A stretch of 55,218 bases of DNA from assembly GCA_945860275.1 (NCBI GenBank), contig CAMAPN010000005.1, positions 1 to 55,218 on the forward strand, given 5' to 3'. A program made the translations under genes and the position numbers. The notes beneath the pieces were generated by a model. The model saw only the letters and a program-made list of their open reading frames with translations, had not been told where the DNA came from and ran no database searches. This DNA is from Bifidobacterium breve. GTDB taxonomy: Bacteria > Actinomycetota > Actinomycetes > Nanopelagicales > Nanopelagicaceae. Shown in pieces: positions 9,638 through 19,667 of this stretch (the first letter of the stretch is position 1; every line of letters starts with the position of its first letter).

Positions 9638-10471
9638 CTACTGGTCGGCCGCCATACCGTGGTTGCGATTTCGACGCTTGAAAGTGGCAAGCGCTGCGCC
9701 GGCAAAGAGTAGCGAGCTGACCCAAAGATTAAATCGAAGGCCAAGAATCAGTTCGCTCTCATCTATGCGAAGACCTTCGATCCAGAAGCGACCGAGTGAA
9801 TAACTTGCTACATAGAGGAGAAAGATTCCCCCGTCTCGGAAGAGATCTCGCTGGGAAACCCAGAGCAAGAGCAGCGCTACTGCGATACACCAGAGCGATT
9901 CGTAGAGAAACGTCGGATGAAATGTTGCGAAGGATTGATAATCAGAAGGTCGTTTATTAAGTGGCACTTCCAAAGCCCAGGGCAGAGTCGAGGGCTTGCC
10001 AAATAATTCAACATTGAACCAATTACCCCATCGGCCGATCGCTTGCGCCAACACTATTCCGGGCGCTAGCGCATCCATAAAGAGCGCAAAGGGTGGGTAT
10101 GTGATCTCCTCCGTTGCGTTTCGTGTTCTAAGAACGCGATAGCGCAGGTAGGCACCGAGTGCACCAAGGCTGATCGCGCCCCAGATCCCTAGTCCACCGC
10201 GCCAGATGGCAATGGCATCGAGAAAGGTTCGCTCGCTATCCCAAGAGGTGGCTAAGTGATAGAGGCGACCGCCGATGATGCCCGATGGCACCGCCCAATA
10301 TGCAACATCTGTAACAACTCCGGGCGCTCCCCCGCGCGCAACAAAACGCCGCTCTCCCAACCAGACCGCAACGACAATTCCCGCGATGATGCATAGCGCA
10401 TAGAAGTGAACCGTTAACGGCCCCAATGCAAAGACGTTAATTGACGGAGAAGGGAGATAGGCCCACTCCAT
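9638..10471 (-). CDS. lgt: Prolipoprotein diacylglyceryl transferase
   Basis: Integral membrane enzyme that transfers diacylglycerol from phosphatidylglycerol to the lipobox cysteine of prelipoproteins, the first step of lipoprotein maturation. The Lgt signature GRWGNWFNVELFG spans 146-158; GIIGGRLYH (64-72) and HPTFLYES are also present. About seven hydrophobic segments fit the known topology, and 277 aa is a usual length. It lies 7 bases after the DsbA-like gene and presumably shares its transcript. LspA is encoded at 26620-27102, and a lipobox substrate lies at the left edge of the window. The C-terminus is short compared with Streptomyces and mycobacterial Lgt, which often carry long tails. 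Confidence 0.97.
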   Translation of the reverse strand: MEWAYLPSPSINVFALGPLTVHFYALCIIAGIVVAVWLGERRFVARGGAPGVVTDVAYWAVPSGIIGGRLYHLATSWDSERTFLDAIAIWRGGLGIWGAISLGALGAYLRYRVLRTRNATEEITYPPFALFMDALAPGIVLAQAIGRWGNWFNVELFGKPSTLPWALEVPLNKRPSDYQSFATFHPTFLYESLWCIAVALLLLWVSQRDLFRDGGIFLLYVASYSLGRFWIEGLRIDESELILGLRFNLWVSSLLFAGAALATFKRRNRNHGMAADQ

Positions 10472-10478
10472 TGAGAGA

Positions 10479-11189
10479 TTACTTAATGCCGAACTTCGCG
10501 AGTTGCGCGGTGAAACCTTCGGCAGTGTAGTAATTAATTTGTTGTGGATCGCTTTCCATAATGGTTCCGTTGATCACGACAGTTGGCGTGCCGTTGATGT
10601 TCGCATCGCCACCTGCGGCAGCCGAGTTGGTGAGCCACTTGCGGTACTTATCAGTGTTCAAACAGGCAGCAAACTTCGTTTCATCGAGACCGATTTGCCC
10701 TGCCATGGAGATGACGTATGGCTTGGTCCACGTTCCCGAATACTCCTCTTGCTGATTGGTATACATAAAGTTCTTGTAATCCAAGAAGCGACCTTGATCG
10801 GCAGCGCATCCGGCGCCCATGCCAGCAACTACCGATTCATCTCCCAAAAACGAGAGCGTGTGGAAGACCACTTTTGTTTTACCTTGATCAATCAAAGAAT
10901 AGATCTTCGGGCCATTGATGCCTTCAAAGCGCTTGCAGCTTGGGCATTGGAAATCTTCCCAAATATTAATTGTTGACGTTGCATCTGGATTAAAGACGAT
11001 TCCATAACCATCTTCTTTGCTCGCTCCCGGAGGAAGCGCAACGCTCGCTGAGCTCTTGTTGCTAACAACCGTAAAGACTGCTCCAATGATGACGACCAGC
11101 GAGACCATGCCGATGACAATCCATCGAGTTACTGGATCTGGCTCATTGTTTTTTCCGCCACGCTGTGGTCCACGATTCTTTGATGCCAT
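10479..11189 (-). CDS. Membrane-anchored DsbA-like thiol-disulfide oxidoreductase
   Basis: A thioredoxin-fold protein predicted to act outside the membrane. A basic cytoplasmic start is followed by one membrane segment (about 23-43) and an extracytoplasmic domain with active site C82-P83-S84-C85. A second cysteine pair (near 129 and 157) and the cis-proline region NGTPTVVING follow. The layout fits the DsbA/DSBA-oxidoreductase family (thioredoxin_4) seen in actinobacteria; mycobacterial members make disulfides in secreted proteins. It sits 9 bases after a MauE-like membrane gene, which could supply or remove electrons, and 7 bases before lgt. Whether it works as oxidase or isomerase cannot be told from sequence. 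Confidence 0.88.
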   Translation of the reverse strand: MASKNRGPQRGGKNNEPDPVTRWIVIGMVSLVVIIGAVFTVVSNKSSASVALPPGASKEDGYGIVFNPDATSTINIWEDFQCPSCKRFEGINGPKIYSLIDQGKTKVVFHTLSFLGDESVVAGMGAGCAADQGRFLDYKNFMYTNQQEEYSGTWTKPYVISMAGQIGLDETKFAACLNTDKYRKWLTNSAAAGGDANINGTPTVVINGTIMESDPQQINYYTAEGFTAQLAKFGIK

Positions 11190-11198
11190 GAGAAAAGC

Positions 11199-11666
11199 CT
11201 ACTTCCCTCGATTATCCAGCGCAAAACGAGAATATGGTTGGAAATAGAGATAAAAGCCTGCAATCGCCAGGCCGATATCTCGGATTATCTCCTGGAGATA
11301 TTTAGTTTCCCCTGCCGCAACTTGGCCACCACCGCCGAAACATCCACAGTCGATAGTCAGCCCGCGGGCCCATGCTGAGCTAATTGCCGCGATGAAGAGG
11401 ATCATCAATAACGCACCGATCAAACCTGAGAGACGGCTGGCAACGCCAAGAATCAAGAGCAGACCCAGCCCCACTTCAAACCACGGCAAAATGTAGCCAA
11501 AGAATGAAGCGAGCGAATTTGGCAACAACTCATATGCTCGCATTGCAGCAGCGGCCTTATACGGATAGGGAATTTTTATCGCGCCAGCGACAAAGAGCAC
11601 GCCACCGAGCGCCAAGCGCGCAACTAGACCAATCCATGGCAAGAGATTCTCTTTCGTTACCTTCAT
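11199..11666 (-). CDS. MauE/DoxX-like membrane redox protein
   Basis: A 155-residue protein with four hydrophobic segments (about 10-30, 52-74, 78-98 and 126-142). It resembles the MauE branch of the DoxX-like superfamily. The motif DCGCFGGGG contains C107 and C109 just after the third segment, a typical CxC near the outer face. MauE proteins are linked to disulfide formation, and the adjacent DsbA-like gene supports a shared electron-relay role (inference). Its ATG overlaps the trpA stop as ATGA, so it is translated with the trp genes although it has no evident metabolic tie to tryptophan. DoxX-like proteins are diverse, so the partner is unproven. Confidence 0.83.
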   Translation of the reverse strand: MKVTKENLLPWIGLVARLALGGVLFVAGAIKIPYPYKAAAAMRAYELLPNSLASFFGYILPWFEVGLGLLLILGVASRLSGLIGALLMILFIAAISSAWARGLTIDCGCFGGGGQVAAGETKYLQEIIRDIGLAIAGFYLYFQPYSRFALDNRGK

Positions 11667-12478
11667 CGCGCCCCCTTAGTAGCGCTCGCCAACGATTCAG
11701 CTAACTTCTTTAAGTTAGCCAATCCTTCGTCAAGACCCTTATTCAATAACTCTTTGATCAGTGCGCTGCCGATGATCACTCCGTCGGCATACCGTGCGAC
11801 TTCGCGCGCTTGCTCCGGAGTTGATACACCTAACCCAACTGCAACTGGCAAATCAGTTACCTCTCGGATTCGCGTGACCAACTCTTGCGCTGAGTTCGAG
11901 ATGGAATTCCGGGTGCCCGTTACTCCCATCAAACTCGCCGCGTAGACAAAACCTGAGGTAATGCTCGTTACCTTCTGCAACCGTTCCGCGGTCGTGCTTG
12001 GCGCAACCACAAAAATAGTGTTGATTCCCGCTTTCGTAGCGCTCTCTTTCCAGGGGTGCGCTTGTTCGAACGATAGATCAGGCGTAATAACTCCTGATCC
12101 ACCCGCGGCTGCAATTGCATCGGCAAAACTCTCTGCGCCAAACTGTTCAATCGGATTCCAATACGTCATCACCACTGCGGCAGCGCCAGTTGCACTTGCA
12201 TGTGCCAAAGTTGCCATCACATCTTTAGCTTTTACCCCATTTCGAAGGGCTAAATCTGCTGCTTCTTGAATAATCGGTCCATCCATTACTGGATCGCTGT
12301 ATGGGTAACCAATTTCGATCGCGTCAAAACCTGCTGCGACCAATACATCAATGGCCGCTTTACATCCCTCGATGGAGGGAAATCCGGCTGGAATGTATCC
12401 AATAAGGGCTGCGCGATTTTGGGCTTTGGCATCGCGGAGAACTTGCTCGAGTGCAGTTGCACCAATCTGCGTTTTCAT
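11663..12478 (-). CDS. trpA: Tryptophan synthase alpha chain
   Basis: Cleaves indole-3-glycerol phosphate to indole and glyceraldehyde 3-phosphate; indole passes through a tunnel to TrpB. The 271-residue TIM barrel has the conserved segment [18 protein letters not shown], with catalytic E55 and D66, and the later phosphate-site motif [10 protein letters not shown]. Its start overlaps trpB by 4 bases (ATGA), and its stop overlaps the MauE-like gene in the same way. This arrangement is usual for actinobacterial trp operons. Confidence 0.97.
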   Translation of the reverse strand: MKTQIGATALEQVLRDAKAQNRAALIGYIPAGFPSIEGCKAAIDVLVAAGFDAIEIGYPYSDPVMDGPIIQEAADLALRNGVKAKDVMATLAHASATGAAAVVMTYWNPIEQFGAESFADAIAAAGGSGVITPDLSFEQAHPWKESATKAGINTIFVVAPSTTAERLQKVTSITSGFVYAASLMGVTGTRNSISNSAQELVTRIREVTDLPVAVGLGVSTPEQAREVARYADGVIIGSALIKELLNKGLDEGLANLKKLAESLASATKGAR

Positions 12479-13662
12479 ACCATTCCAAAGTATTCCGCTG
12501 CAGTTTGAACATCCTTGTCACCACGACCGCTTAAATTGATCAGAAGAACTGCCTCTGGTCCCAACTCTTTTCCTAACTTCATCGCACCTGCCAACGCATG
12601 GGCAGTCTCTATCGCAGGAATGATTCCTTCAGTACGACAAAGAAGCGAGAATGCCTCCATTGCCTCTCCGTCAGTAATCGGCCAGTACTCAGCCCGACCA
12701 ATGTCGTGCAAATGCGCATGTTCCGGACCTACCCCTGGATAATCCAGTCCTGCTGAAATTGAATGTGACTCAATGGTTTGCCCATCATCATCTTGCAACA
12801 TGTAGGAACGTGCGCCATGAAGAACTCCAGGGCGTCCACCGGAAATCGCAGATGCGTGGCGACCTGTTTCCAGCCCGTCACCACCTGCTTCTAGTCCGAG
12901 TAATCGCACACCAACATCATCGATGAATGGATAGAAGATTCCAATTGCGTTAGAGCCGCCGCCAACACATGCCAACACTGCCGTGGGCAACGCGCCTGTT
13001 AATTCAAGAACTTGTGCCCGCGCTTCATCGCCAATGATGCGATGAAAGTCTCGAACCATCACAGGAAAAGGATGTGGTCCAGCCACAGTGCCTAAGATGT
13101 AATGGGTCGTGTCAACATTAGTTACCCAATCTCGCATCGCTTCATTGATGGCATCCTTTAATGTTCGCGATCCTGCAGTAACAGGTACGACGGTTGCGCC
13201 GAGCAATCTCATTCGAGCGACATTAAGCGCTTGACGCTTTGTGTCCTCTTCTCCCATATAGACCACACACTCGAGCCCTAATAGCGCAGCTGCAGTTGCC
13301 GAGGCAACGCCATGTTGTCCAGCTCCCGTCTCGGCGATAACACGCTTCTTACCCATTCGCTTTGTTAGCAGCGCTTGACCTAAAACATTGTTGATCTTGT
13401 GTGAGCCAGTGTGATTGAGATCCTCGCGTTTTAACAAAATCCGAGCGCCACCACAATGCTCGGCAAATCTATGCGCTTCGGTAAGGATGCTCGGTCGTCC
13501 CGAATAGGTCTTATGCAGATGCTCAAGTTCAGCGGCGAAGATTGAGTCATCTTTTATCGACGCATGCATCTGCGCGAGTTCATCCAAGGCAGCAATAAGC
13601 GCCTCTGGCACATAGCGTCCGCCATATGGCCCAAATAGGCCGGTGTCGAGGGTGACCGTCAT
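12475..13662 (-). CDS. trpB: Tryptophan synthase beta chain
   Basis: PLP enzyme that joins indole and serine to make tryptophan. The N-terminus has [11 protein letters not shown]. The PLP lysine is K89 in [19 protein letters not shown] follows, and the phosphate-binding loop is [10 protein letters not shown]. The length of 395 aa and sequence are those of the TrpB1 type that pairs with TrpA, not the stand-alone TrpB2. It lies 2 bases after trpC and overlaps trpA by 4 bases. Confidence 0.98.
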   Translation of the reverse strand: MTVTLDTGLFGPYGGRYVPEALIAALDELAQMHASIKDDSIFAAELEHLHKTYSGRPSILTEAHRFAEHCGGARILLKREDLNHTGSHKINNVLGQALLTKRMGKKRVIAETGAGQHGVASATAAALLGLECVVYMGEEDTKRQALNVARMRLLGATVVPVTAGSRTLKDAINEAMRDWVTNVDTTHYILGTVAGPHPFPVMVRDFHRIIGDEARAQVLELTGALPTAVLACVGGGSNAIGIFYPFIDDVGVRLLGLEAGGDGLETGRHASAISGGRPGVLHGARSYMLQDDDGQTIESHSISAGLDYPGVGPEHAHLHDIGRAEYWPITDGEAMEAFSLLCRTEGIIPAIETAHALAGAMKLGKELGPEAVLLINLSGRGDKDVQTAAEYFGMV

Positions 13663-13664
13663 GG

Positions 13665-14492
13665 CTATAGCCTACGGACTCTCTCCTGCTCTGCGCGATT
13701 TATAAATTCCGCGATACTTCTTGCCGGATTGCCATCTTTTACGAGAGCCTCACCTACCAAAATACCCGCGGCGCCAAGGGCGCTCAATGCGCCAACTTCC
13801 ACGCTATTGGCGATACCTGACTCTGCAATCAAGGCGATTGCCGGTGGCACCAACGGGGCGAGAGTGGCAAATGCTGCCGGATTAATCTCAAGGGTTTTCA
13901 AGTTCCGAGCATTGATCCCAAGGAGGTCGATGGTAAGAGCGCTTTTTTCTGAGAGGTGAATCACTCGGTCAATCTCCTGTGCATCGTGTACTTCAATGAG
14001 GGTCCTCATGCCAAGTGCGTGGGTGAGAGTCGAAAATTCAACGAGCTGATCATCACTCAACGCCGCAACAATAAGCAGGATGATGTCTGCCCCATATGCT
14101 CGCGCTTCGTGAATTTGATAAACATCGACAATAAATTCTTTTCTCAGCACTGGGATGGTGACCGCGCGGCGCACTGCTGCAAGGTCTTCGAGCGAACCTT
14201 TGAATCTGCGTTGTTCTGTCAGCACACTTACCGCACATGCTCCGCCTGCTTGATATTGCCGGGCAAGCTCTGCTGGGTCATCAATTGAAGCCAGCGCACC
14301 TTTACTAGGAGATGATCTTTTCACTTCCGCAATAACGCCAAAGGAACCTTTTGCAAAATGGGCGAGAACATCCAACGGCAACCCAAGTGATGGTTCTTGC
14401 GCACGGACGATGATTTCATTGAGTGGATTCACTCGCTTGCGCGCATCGAGATCTTCTCGAACTCCTTCAATAATTTCATCGAGAACGGTCAT
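13665..14492 (-). CDS. trpC: Indole-3-glycerol phosphate synthase
   Basis: Closes the indole ring from 1-(2-carboxyphenylamino)-1-deoxyribulose 5-phosphate. Single-function TIM barrel of 275 aa: [13 protein letters not shown] contains catalytic K58, VLRKEFIVD contains the second lysine, then [11 protein letters not shown] and AESGIAN. There is no fused TrpF domain, consistent with PriA covering that step. A ribosome site (AAGGCGAG) precedes the ATG, and the preceding small membrane-protein gene ends 39 bases upstream. Confidence 0.97.
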   Translation of the reverse strand: MTVLDEIIEGVREDLDARKRVNPLNEIIVRAQEPSLGLPLDVLAHFAKGSFGVIAEVKRSSPSKGALASIDDPAELARQYQAGGACAVSVLTEQRRFKGSLEDLAAVRRAVTIPVLRKEFIVDVYQIHEARAYGADIILLIVAALSDDQLVEFSTLTHALGMRTLIEVHDAQEIDRVIHLSEKSALTIDLLGINARNLKTLEINPAAFATLAPLVPPAIALIAESGIANSVEVGALSALGAAGILVGEALVKDGNPARSIAEFINRAEQERVRRL

Positions 14493-14531
14493 CTGCTCGC
14501 CTTAAATGTAGTCGTGGGTGCGCTAACGAAA

Positions 14532-14738
14532 TTAATGAGTGGACTTCTTGCGCCCAAAACCTGCGCTCTTCATTACCAAGCCCACTATCGCACCAATTGC
14601 TACAACGACGAACCCAGCTATTGCTACTGGAACGTTCGCCATGGGAATAGCGATGCCAGCGATGACAGAACCAACAATCACGATAATCGTGGTAGCCCAA
14701 GCAGCTGGAGTGTTGCCATGGTTATTGATGCTAGACAT
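14532..14738 (-). CDS. Small two-segment membrane protein of the trp operon, function unknown
   Basis: A 68-residue protein beginning MSSINNHGNTPAAWA, followed by two hydrophobic segments (about 13-33 and 36-56) and a basic C-terminus (KSAGFGRKKSTH). Similar HGxxPAAW-starting small membrane proteins occur between trpE and trpC in other actinobacteria (recollection, possibly family DUF6704). A good ribosome site, AAAGGGAGCGAG, precedes the ATG. The gene is followed by trpC in the same direction. No enzymatic motif is seen. A role linked to tryptophan metabolism is suggested only by the conserved position. Confidence 0.75.
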   Translation of the reverse strand: MSSINNHGNTPAAWATTIIVIVGSVIAGIAIPMANVPVAIAGFVVVAIGAIVGLVMKSAGFGRKKSTH

Positions 14739-14824
14739 TCTCGCTCCCTTTAATGTTCATACGTTGATACTGCGTGCTCTGTTGCAATCACTATCACGGA
14801 ACTTGACGCGCAATTTTACCGCAC

Positions 14825-15082
14825 CTAATCCTCAGTTGGGTCTTCACCTTTATCAAGCGCGCGCCATGGATCTCTTACCCGCTCATATCGAGATGGCAAT
14901 CCCGCACGCCTGGCTCCCCGGCGGACAAACAACGGGCGAAGTAATAGCGCTACGACCGTAATCAGCGCGACAAGTGCGAGCACTACCGACCAAACCTCAA
15001 GACGTTCGGAGAGATTTCGCGATGCAAAGAGAAGGGCAATCAGCGCAAGAAGTAAGAGCGCCAGGCTTTTTTGCTTTCGCAC
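14825..15082 (-). CDS. Small Trp-region membrane protein, function unknown
   Basis: An 85-residue protein with two hydrophobic segments (about 6-21 and 29-49) and a basic, then acidic, cytoplasmic tail containing RRAGLPSRYERVRDPWRALD. It starts with GTG overlapping the trpE stop (TAGTG), so it is probably translationally coupled. The position and tail recall the actinobacterial Trp-region conserved membrane protein (TIGR02234-like), which is usually roughly twice as long, so this may be a shortened form. The 86-base gap after it (14739-14824) holds only the next gene's ribosome site. Confidence 0.7.
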   Translation of the reverse strand: MRKQKSLALLLLALIALLFASRNLSERLEVWSVVLALVALITVVALLLRPLFVRRGARRAGLPSRYERVRDPWRALDKGEDPTED

Positions 15083-16569
15083 TAGAGGGGCTTACGCAGT
15101 GAATTCGCAGTTGCGATAGCGCTCAGCACGGCAGCGGCTTTGTTGACACACTCTTGTTCTTCGCTTTCAGCCACTGAATCTGCGACAACTCCCGCACCAG
15201 CTTGCACATATGCAATTCCATCCTTAATGAGCGCAGTGCGAATAGCGATAGCAGAATCGAGATTGCCGCGGAAATCTATATACCCAACGATGCCACCGTA
15301 TAGCCCGCGACGAGTTGGCTCTAGCTCTTCGATAATTTCCATGGCGCGCGGCTTAGGTGCACCTGAAAGAGTGCCGGCAGGAAAGACTGCTGAGAGCGCT
15401 TGCACCACAGATACATCGTCATTCAACTCTCCAATGACCGTGGAAACTATATGCATGACATGCGAGTATCGCTCGATATTCATAAACTCCGTTACCTCGA
15501 CAGAGCCCGCCTTGCATACTCGTCCGAGATCATTTCTGCCAAGATCAACCAACATGAGATGTTCAGCGCGCTCTTTGATATCTGCCAACAACTCTTCGGC
15601 TAACTTATTATCTTCTGCATCACTCTTGCCGCGTGGCCGGGTTCCTGCGATGGGATGAACCATCGCTGCTCGATCGGTGATTTTGACCAATGCTTCGGGG
15701 CTGGATCCAACCACATCAATACCGTCGGTGAAACGTAAGAGGTACATGTATGGACTCGGGTTGTGCAATCGGAGCATGCGATAAACATCCAATGCGCTGG
15801 CATCGATTTGTGTTGTAAAGCGCTGTGAAAGAACTACCTGGAACGCTTCTCCAGCGAGAATCTCTTCCTTGATCTTTAAAACAGCCGCGCAGTAATCAGT
15901 CGCGCTGGTATTACGTTCAAATCTCGGCTCCACTTTTGGGCCTTGGTAAGAGATTTCACTTGTCGTATCACCAGTTAAATCCTCTTGCATTCGATCTAGC
16001 CGAGCAATAGCGTCAAGATATGCCTCATCAACTCGTTCGCTGCTGCCATCCCAATTAATTGCATTAGCTATAAGGGTGAGCGAGCCGGTCGTATGATCGA
16101 AAATCGCCAAGTCAGAGATCAACATGAATGACATCTCAGGTATGTGTAGATCGTCTTTTGCCAGCGAGGGAAGTTTCTCCATTCTTCGAACCGCGTCGTA
16201 GCCCATGAATCCAACGAGGCCACTAGTTAGTGGTGGCAAATCAGCAAGCGCCACGCTTCTCAGGTGCGATGTCGTAATCTCAAGCGCCACCAATGGATCG
16301 ATTCCTTCTGGTGCGCCCGCAGGTTTGGTTCCGCTCCACGTGGCAACTCCCCCACGCTCGGTTAATGTGGCATCGCTGCGCACGCCGATAAAGGAGTAGC
16401 GAGACCAAGTTCGACCATTTTCAGCTGATTCAAGGAGAAAAGTGCCAGGTCGCTCTTTAGCAAGTTTGCTGTAGAGACTAAGTGGTGTTTCTGAATCCGC
16501 AAGGAGAGTGCGCGTCACCGGAATGACCGTGTGATTCTTGGCAAACTCGCGGAAGTCTTCGATGCGCAT
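15082..16569 (-). CDS. trpE: Anthranilate synthase component I
   Basis: Makes anthranilate from chorismate with ammonia from a TrpG partner that is not in the window. The 495-residue protein has the N-terminal tryptophan-feedback element FLLES (44-48), so allosteric inhibition is likely. The chorismate-binding domain is complete: [32 protein letters not shown], and [15 protein letters not shown]. Its ATG overlaps the hisI stop as TAATG, tying the first tryptophan step to the his genes. The ribosome site is therefore inside hisI. No leader peptide or attenuator was seen. Confidence 0.97.
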   Translation of the reverse strand: MRIEDFREFAKNHTVIPVTRTLLADSETPLSLYSKLAKERPGTFLLESAENGRTWSRYSFIGVRSDATLTERGGVATWSGTKPAGAPEGIDPLVALEITTSHLRSVALADLPPLTSGLVGFMGYDAVRRMEKLPSLAKDDLHIPEMSFMLISDLAIFDHTTGSLTLIANAINWDGSSERVDEAYLDAIARLDRMQEDLTGDTTSEISYQGPKVEPRFERNTSATDYCAAVLKIKEEILAGEAFQVVLSQRFTTQIDASALDVYRMLRLHNPSPYMYLLRFTDGIDVVGSSPEALVKITDRAAMVHPIAGTRPRGKSDAEDNKLAEELLADIKERAEHLMLVDLGRNDLGRVCKAGSVEVTEFMNIERYSHVMHIVSTVIGELNDDVSVVQALSAVFPAGTLSGAPKPRAMEIIEELEPTRRGLYGGIVGYIDFRGNLDSAIAIRTALIKDGIAYVQAGAGVVADSVAESEEQECVNKAAAVLSAIATANSLRKPL

Positions 16570-16910
16570 TAACTAATCCGTTGTCCAAAACAGGTTCGTG
16601 CACCTGTGTGACATGCAACCCCGGACTGCTCTACTCGCATCAAAAGTGCATCACTATCGCAATCGCTGTCAATAGAAATTACCCGTTGGGTATTTCCAGA
16701 TGTTGCACCCTTGATCCAGAGTTCACTTCGACTTCTACTCCAGTATGTGGCGTTTCCCGTTGTGATTGAATGGAGCAAAGCTTGTCGATTCATCCACGCA
16801 AGCATTAAAACTTCAAGAGTCGTCGCTTCCTGAACAATGACAGGTACAAGCGCGTCGGGCGCGGCAAGTAGACTCTCGAGCTCTTCTGGTAATGCTGGCA
16901 TGCTCTCCAT
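16569..16910 (-). CDS. hisI: Phosphoribosyl-AMP cyclohydrolase
   Basis: Opens the adenine ring of PR-AMP, the third step of histidine synthesis. This is the stand-alone cyclohydrolase (113 aa) without a fused HisE pyrophosphohydrolase. The metal ligands lie in the motif [11 protein letters not shown] and in [21 protein letters not shown] and [11 protein letters not shown] are also typical. It lies 19 bases after hisF and overlaps trpE by one base. An alternative ATG lies three codons inside. hisE and hisG are not in the window. Confidence 0.96.
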   Translation of the reverse strand: MESMPALPEELESLLAAPDALVPVIVQEATTLEVLMLAWMNRQALLHSITTGNATYWSRSRSELWIKGATSGNTQRVISIDSDCDSDALLMRVEQSGVACHTGARTCFGQRIS

Positions 16911-16929
16911 CCCGATATTCTCCCCTATT

Positions 16930-17706
16930 TCAACGAATGATGTAGCCGCTATTACGAAGGTGCTCCTTTACTGCGCCGATCCGGAAAACGCCAAAATGAA
17001 ATATCGAAGCGGCTAGCAGCGCGTCAGCACCTGCTGCAATCGCCTTCTCGAAGTCATTGAGCGAGCCCGCTCCTCCACTAGCAATCAGCGGGGTTCGACA
17101 GTGGCGCCTAGCCAACGAAATCATTTCGATGTCATATCCGGCTCGAGTGCCATCGGCATCCATGGAATTAAGTAACACTTCCCCGATACCACGACGACAT
17201 CCCTCTTCGATCCATGCAATCGCATCGACGCCAGAACTCTGCCGACCACCATGTGTGGTGACTTCAAAACCACTTGGCGTATTTGCCCGTCGCGCATCTA
17301 CCGAGAGAACGAGAACTTGTGATCCAAACCGTTCACTTATCTCATTGATGAGCTCTGGACGAGCAAGAGCTGCAGTATTCACAGAGACTTTATCTGCCCC
17401 TGCCCGTAATAATTTGTTGACATCGTCAACACTTCGCACACCACCGCCGACCGTCAGCGGAATGAAAACTTCCTCGGCGCAGCGTGACACGACCTCATGC
17501 ATAGTTTCGCGGGCTGCGCTACTTGCAGTGATATCCAAGAAAGTGAGTTCATCTGCTCCTTCGGCGTTATAAACCTTGGCCATTTCGACGGGATCGCCAG
17601 CATCCACGAGATTAGTGAAGTTCACTCCTTTGACAACGCGACCATCGGTCACGTCGAGGCAAGGAATGATGCGAATAGATGGGCGCTTATTCATAATGCT
17701 ATTCAC
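16930..17706 (-). CDS. hisF: Imidazole glycerol phosphate synthase cyclase subunit
   Basis: Uses ammonia from HisH to turn PRFAR into imidazole glycerol phosphate and AICAR. The 258-residue barrel has [16 protein letters not shown] with catalytic D18, the second catalytic aspartate in LSVDARR, and the phosphate loops GGGVRS and ASGGAGS. The GTG at 17706 overlaps the priA stop as GTGA. An ATG four codons downstream (17694) is an alternative start; neither has a strong ribosome site. HisH is encoded nearby at 18413-19036, so the complete complex is present. Confidence 0.96.
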   Translation of the reverse strand: MNSIMNKRPSIRIIPCLDVTDGRVVKGVNFTNLVDAGDPVEMAKVYNAEGADELTFLDITASSAARETMHEVVSRCAEEVFIPLTVGGGVRSVDDVNKLLRAGADKVSVNTAALARPELINEISERFGSQVLVLSVDARRANTPSGFEVTTHGGRQSSGVDAIAWIEEGCRRGIGEVLLNSMDADGTRAGYDIEMISLARRHCRTPLIASGGAGSLNDFEKAIAAGADALLAASIFHFGVFRIGAVKEHLRNSGYIIR

Positions 17707-18422
17707 TCTGCTGCAATCAGCGCTTCCTGCATTGTGAAAGCCCCCGCGTAGAGAGCCTTACCAACGATAGAACCTTCAATGCCAATCTCCGTTAAGGCGC
17801 GAAGTGCTCGAATATCCTCAAGAGTTGATACGCCCCCGCTTGCGATAATCGGCGCTTTAGATGCCGCTGCGACCTCTTTTAGCAATGCGAGATTTGGACC
17901 TTGCATCGTGCCATCTTTCGCGACATCAGTGACAACGTAACGAGCACATCCATCACGATCGAGTCGCTCAAGAGTCTCGAAAAGATTTCCACCCTCTTGA
18001 GTCCAGCCGCGTGCAGCGAGCGTATGTCCGCGCACGTCGAGTCCCACAGCAATTTTCTCGCCGTGCTTTTTAATCACCGTAGAGGTCCATTCTGGATTTT
18101 CAAGCGCTGCAGTGCCTAAATTGATGCGAGCGCACCCAGTTGCCAATGCGCGCGATAACGATTCATCGTCACGAATGCCGCCTGAAAGCTCAACGTTGAT
18201 ATCAAGCTTGCCCACAACTTCCGCAAGGATCTCATGGTTACTCCCACGACCAAATGCCGCATCAAGATCTACTAAGTGGAGCCATTGCGCACCCGCGCTC
18301 TGAAAGTCGAGCGCTGCGGCAAGTGGTTGGCCATAACTAGTTTCACGTTGTAGTTCTCCTTGTACTAATCGAACAGCTTTGCCATCTTTAACATCAACAG
18401 CTGGCAGTAATATCAACGACAT
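17703..18422 (-). CDS. priA: Bifunctional isomerase PriA (HisA/TrpF activities)
   Basis: Isomerises ProFAR in the histidine pathway and, in actinobacteria, also phosphoribosylanthranilate in the tryptophan pathway. I chose the ATG at 18422 over a TTG at 18434, giving 239 aa and the usual start [11 protein letters not shown]. Catalytic D10 and R18 (AVRLVQG), [18 protein letters not shown] and [10 protein letters not shown] match PriA from Mycobacterium and Streptomyces, including the Arg and Trp used in the TrpF reaction. No trpF gene is in the window, and trpC is not fused to one, which supports dual function. The activity itself is inference from similarity. Confidence 0.92.
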   Translation of the reverse strand: MSLILLPAVDVKDGKAVRLVQGELQRETSYGQPLAAALDFQSAGAQWLHLVDLDAAFGRGSNHEILAEVVGKLDINVELSGGIRDDESLSRALATGCARINLGTAALENPEWTSTVIKKHGEKIAVGLDVRGHTLAARGWTQEGGNLFETLERLDRDGCARYVVTDVAKDGTMQGPNLALLKEVAAASKAPIIASGGVSTLEDIRALRALTEIGIEGSIVGKALYAGAFTMQEALIAAE

Positions 18423-19036
18423 GTTGCGATCCAATTCTCGATTAGGGTTGCGCCTGCATCTCCTGATTTCTCAGGGTGGAACTGAGTTGCACTCAGCGGT
18501 CCATTCTCAACTGCGGCGATGAATGCACTGCCATATTCGCTCCAGGTTACTTTCGCTGGCGCCAAACTCTCAGAAGGCTCTATCTCCCACTTTTGCGCAG
18601 CATAGGAGTGTACAAAATAGAAACGTTCATTCGTTACCCCTCTAAAAAGCGTAGAACCTCCAGCAACCTGAACTTCGCTCCAGCCGATGTGCGGCAAAAC
18701 ATCCGACTGCAGCTGCTCGATTGTTCCTGGCCACTGCGCAAGACCGTTGCGAGTTACACCGTGTTCGACGCCAGTGGTAAACAGAACTTGCATTCCAACG
18801 CAAATTCCGAGCGTGGGTCGATTAGCCACCAAACGTGCATCGACGATTGCAGATGCGCCCACTGCGTCCAGGCCATCCATGCACGCTGCGAATGCGCCAA
18901 CTCCAGGAATAACTAGTCCATCGGCTTCGATACACATTTGAGTTTCAGAAGTGATTTCGGACGCAATTCCGTGACGCGAAAATGCTCGTTGCGCAGAACG
19001 AACATTTCCAAAACCATAATCAAGAATTGCTATCAA
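18413..19036 (-). CDS. hisH: Imidazole glycerol phosphate synthase glutaminase subunit
   Basis: Class I glutamine amidotransferase that feeds ammonia to HisF. The 207-residue protein has the start [14 protein letters not shown], the oxyanion-strand region IPGVGAF, nucleophile C79 in LGICVGMQ, and the His-Glu dyad H187/E189 in TQFHPEKSG. The start overlaps the hisB stop by 4 bases; the end overlaps priA by 10 bases with the start chosen for it. The order hisB-hisH-priA-hisF is the standard actinobacterial order. Confidence 0.97.
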   Translation of the reverse strand: MIAILDYGFGNVRSAQRAFSRHGIASEITSETQMCIEADGLVIPGVGAFAACMDGLDAVGASAIVDARLVANRPTLGICVGMQVLFTTGVEHGVTRNGLAQWPGTIEQLQSDVLPHIGWSEVQVAGGSTLFRGVTNERFYFVHSYAAQKWEIEPSESLAPAKVTWSEYGSAFIAAVENGPLSATQFHPEKSGDAGATLIENWIATCR

Positions 19037-19617
19037 AGGGTTCCTTTGGTGGAAGGAATTCCCGCAACTCCATCTCGTGCGACGGCATCTCTGAGAGCTC
19101 GCGCAACTGCTTTGAATTGCGCCTCCATGACGTGATGCGCATTCCTGCCTTCAAGTACGCGCACGTGCAAGGCGATTCGCGCCTCGGCAATTAGCGATTC
19201 CCAAATGTGGCGAGTCAGGGTTGTGTCATAGGTGCCGATCAGTTCAACAATTTCGGGTTGGCGGTGAATCAGGTACGGACGACCTGAAAGGTCGACCGCC
19301 GCTTGCACGAGAACCTCATCAAGAGGCACGGTTGCATCGCCAAAGCGACGAATGCCTGATTTATCTCCAAGCGCTTCGCGCAAGGCTTGTCCTAATGCTA
19401 AGGAGGTGTCCTCGACCGTGTGATGAGCATCGACTTCGATATCTCCGGTGGTCTTCACGGTGAGATCAAATCCAGCGTGCTTTCCCAGTTGATTTAACAT
19501 GTGATCAAAGAACGGCACCTGCGTCTCTATTGATATCTGACCAGTTCCATCAAGTTCCAAATCAATGTGGACCGATGACTCTTTGGTGGTGCGCTCTACT
19601 ACTGCTCGACGACTCAT
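19033..19617 (-). CDS. hisB: Imidazoleglycerol-phosphate dehydratase
   Basis: Manganese enzyme that dehydrates imidazole glycerol phosphate to imidazole acetol phosphate. The 194-residue single-domain form has the metal motifs DAHHTVED and [11 protein letters not shown] plus FFDHML near the start, and no fused phosphatase domain, so histidinol phosphatase must be encoded elsewhere. A ribosome site (AAGGGGG) precedes the ATG. It begins 50 bases after hisC, the only sizeable gap in the his run. Confidence 0.97.
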   Translation of the reverse strand: MSRRAVVERTTKESSVHIDLELDGTGQISIETQVPFFDHMLNQLGKHAGFDLTVKTTGDIEVDAHHTVEDTSLALGQALREALGDKSGIRRFGDATVPLDEVLVQAAVDLSGRPYLIHRQPEIVELIGTYDTTLTRHIWESLIAEARIALHVRVLEGRNAHHVMEAQFKAVARALRDAVARDGVAGIPSTKGTL

Positions 19618-19635
19618 CGTGCCCCCTTATGTGAG

Positions 19636-19659
19636 ATCTCGTCCGTATTAGAGCGAGAT
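19636..19659. promoter_or_regulatory. Inverted repeat in the hisC-hisB gap
   Basis: Perfect 6-bp arms ATCTCG and CGAGAT flank a 12-base spacer, 19 to 42 bases upstream of hisB. It could form a small RNA hairpin that tunes hisB translation, or a protein site. It is short enough to be chance, and the function is not known. Confidence 0.3.
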
Positions 19660-19667
19660 TTTACCCT

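Noticed and set aside
14739-14824. trp leader peptide or attenuator
   Set aside because: No Trp-codon-rich short frame or competing hairpins were seen.
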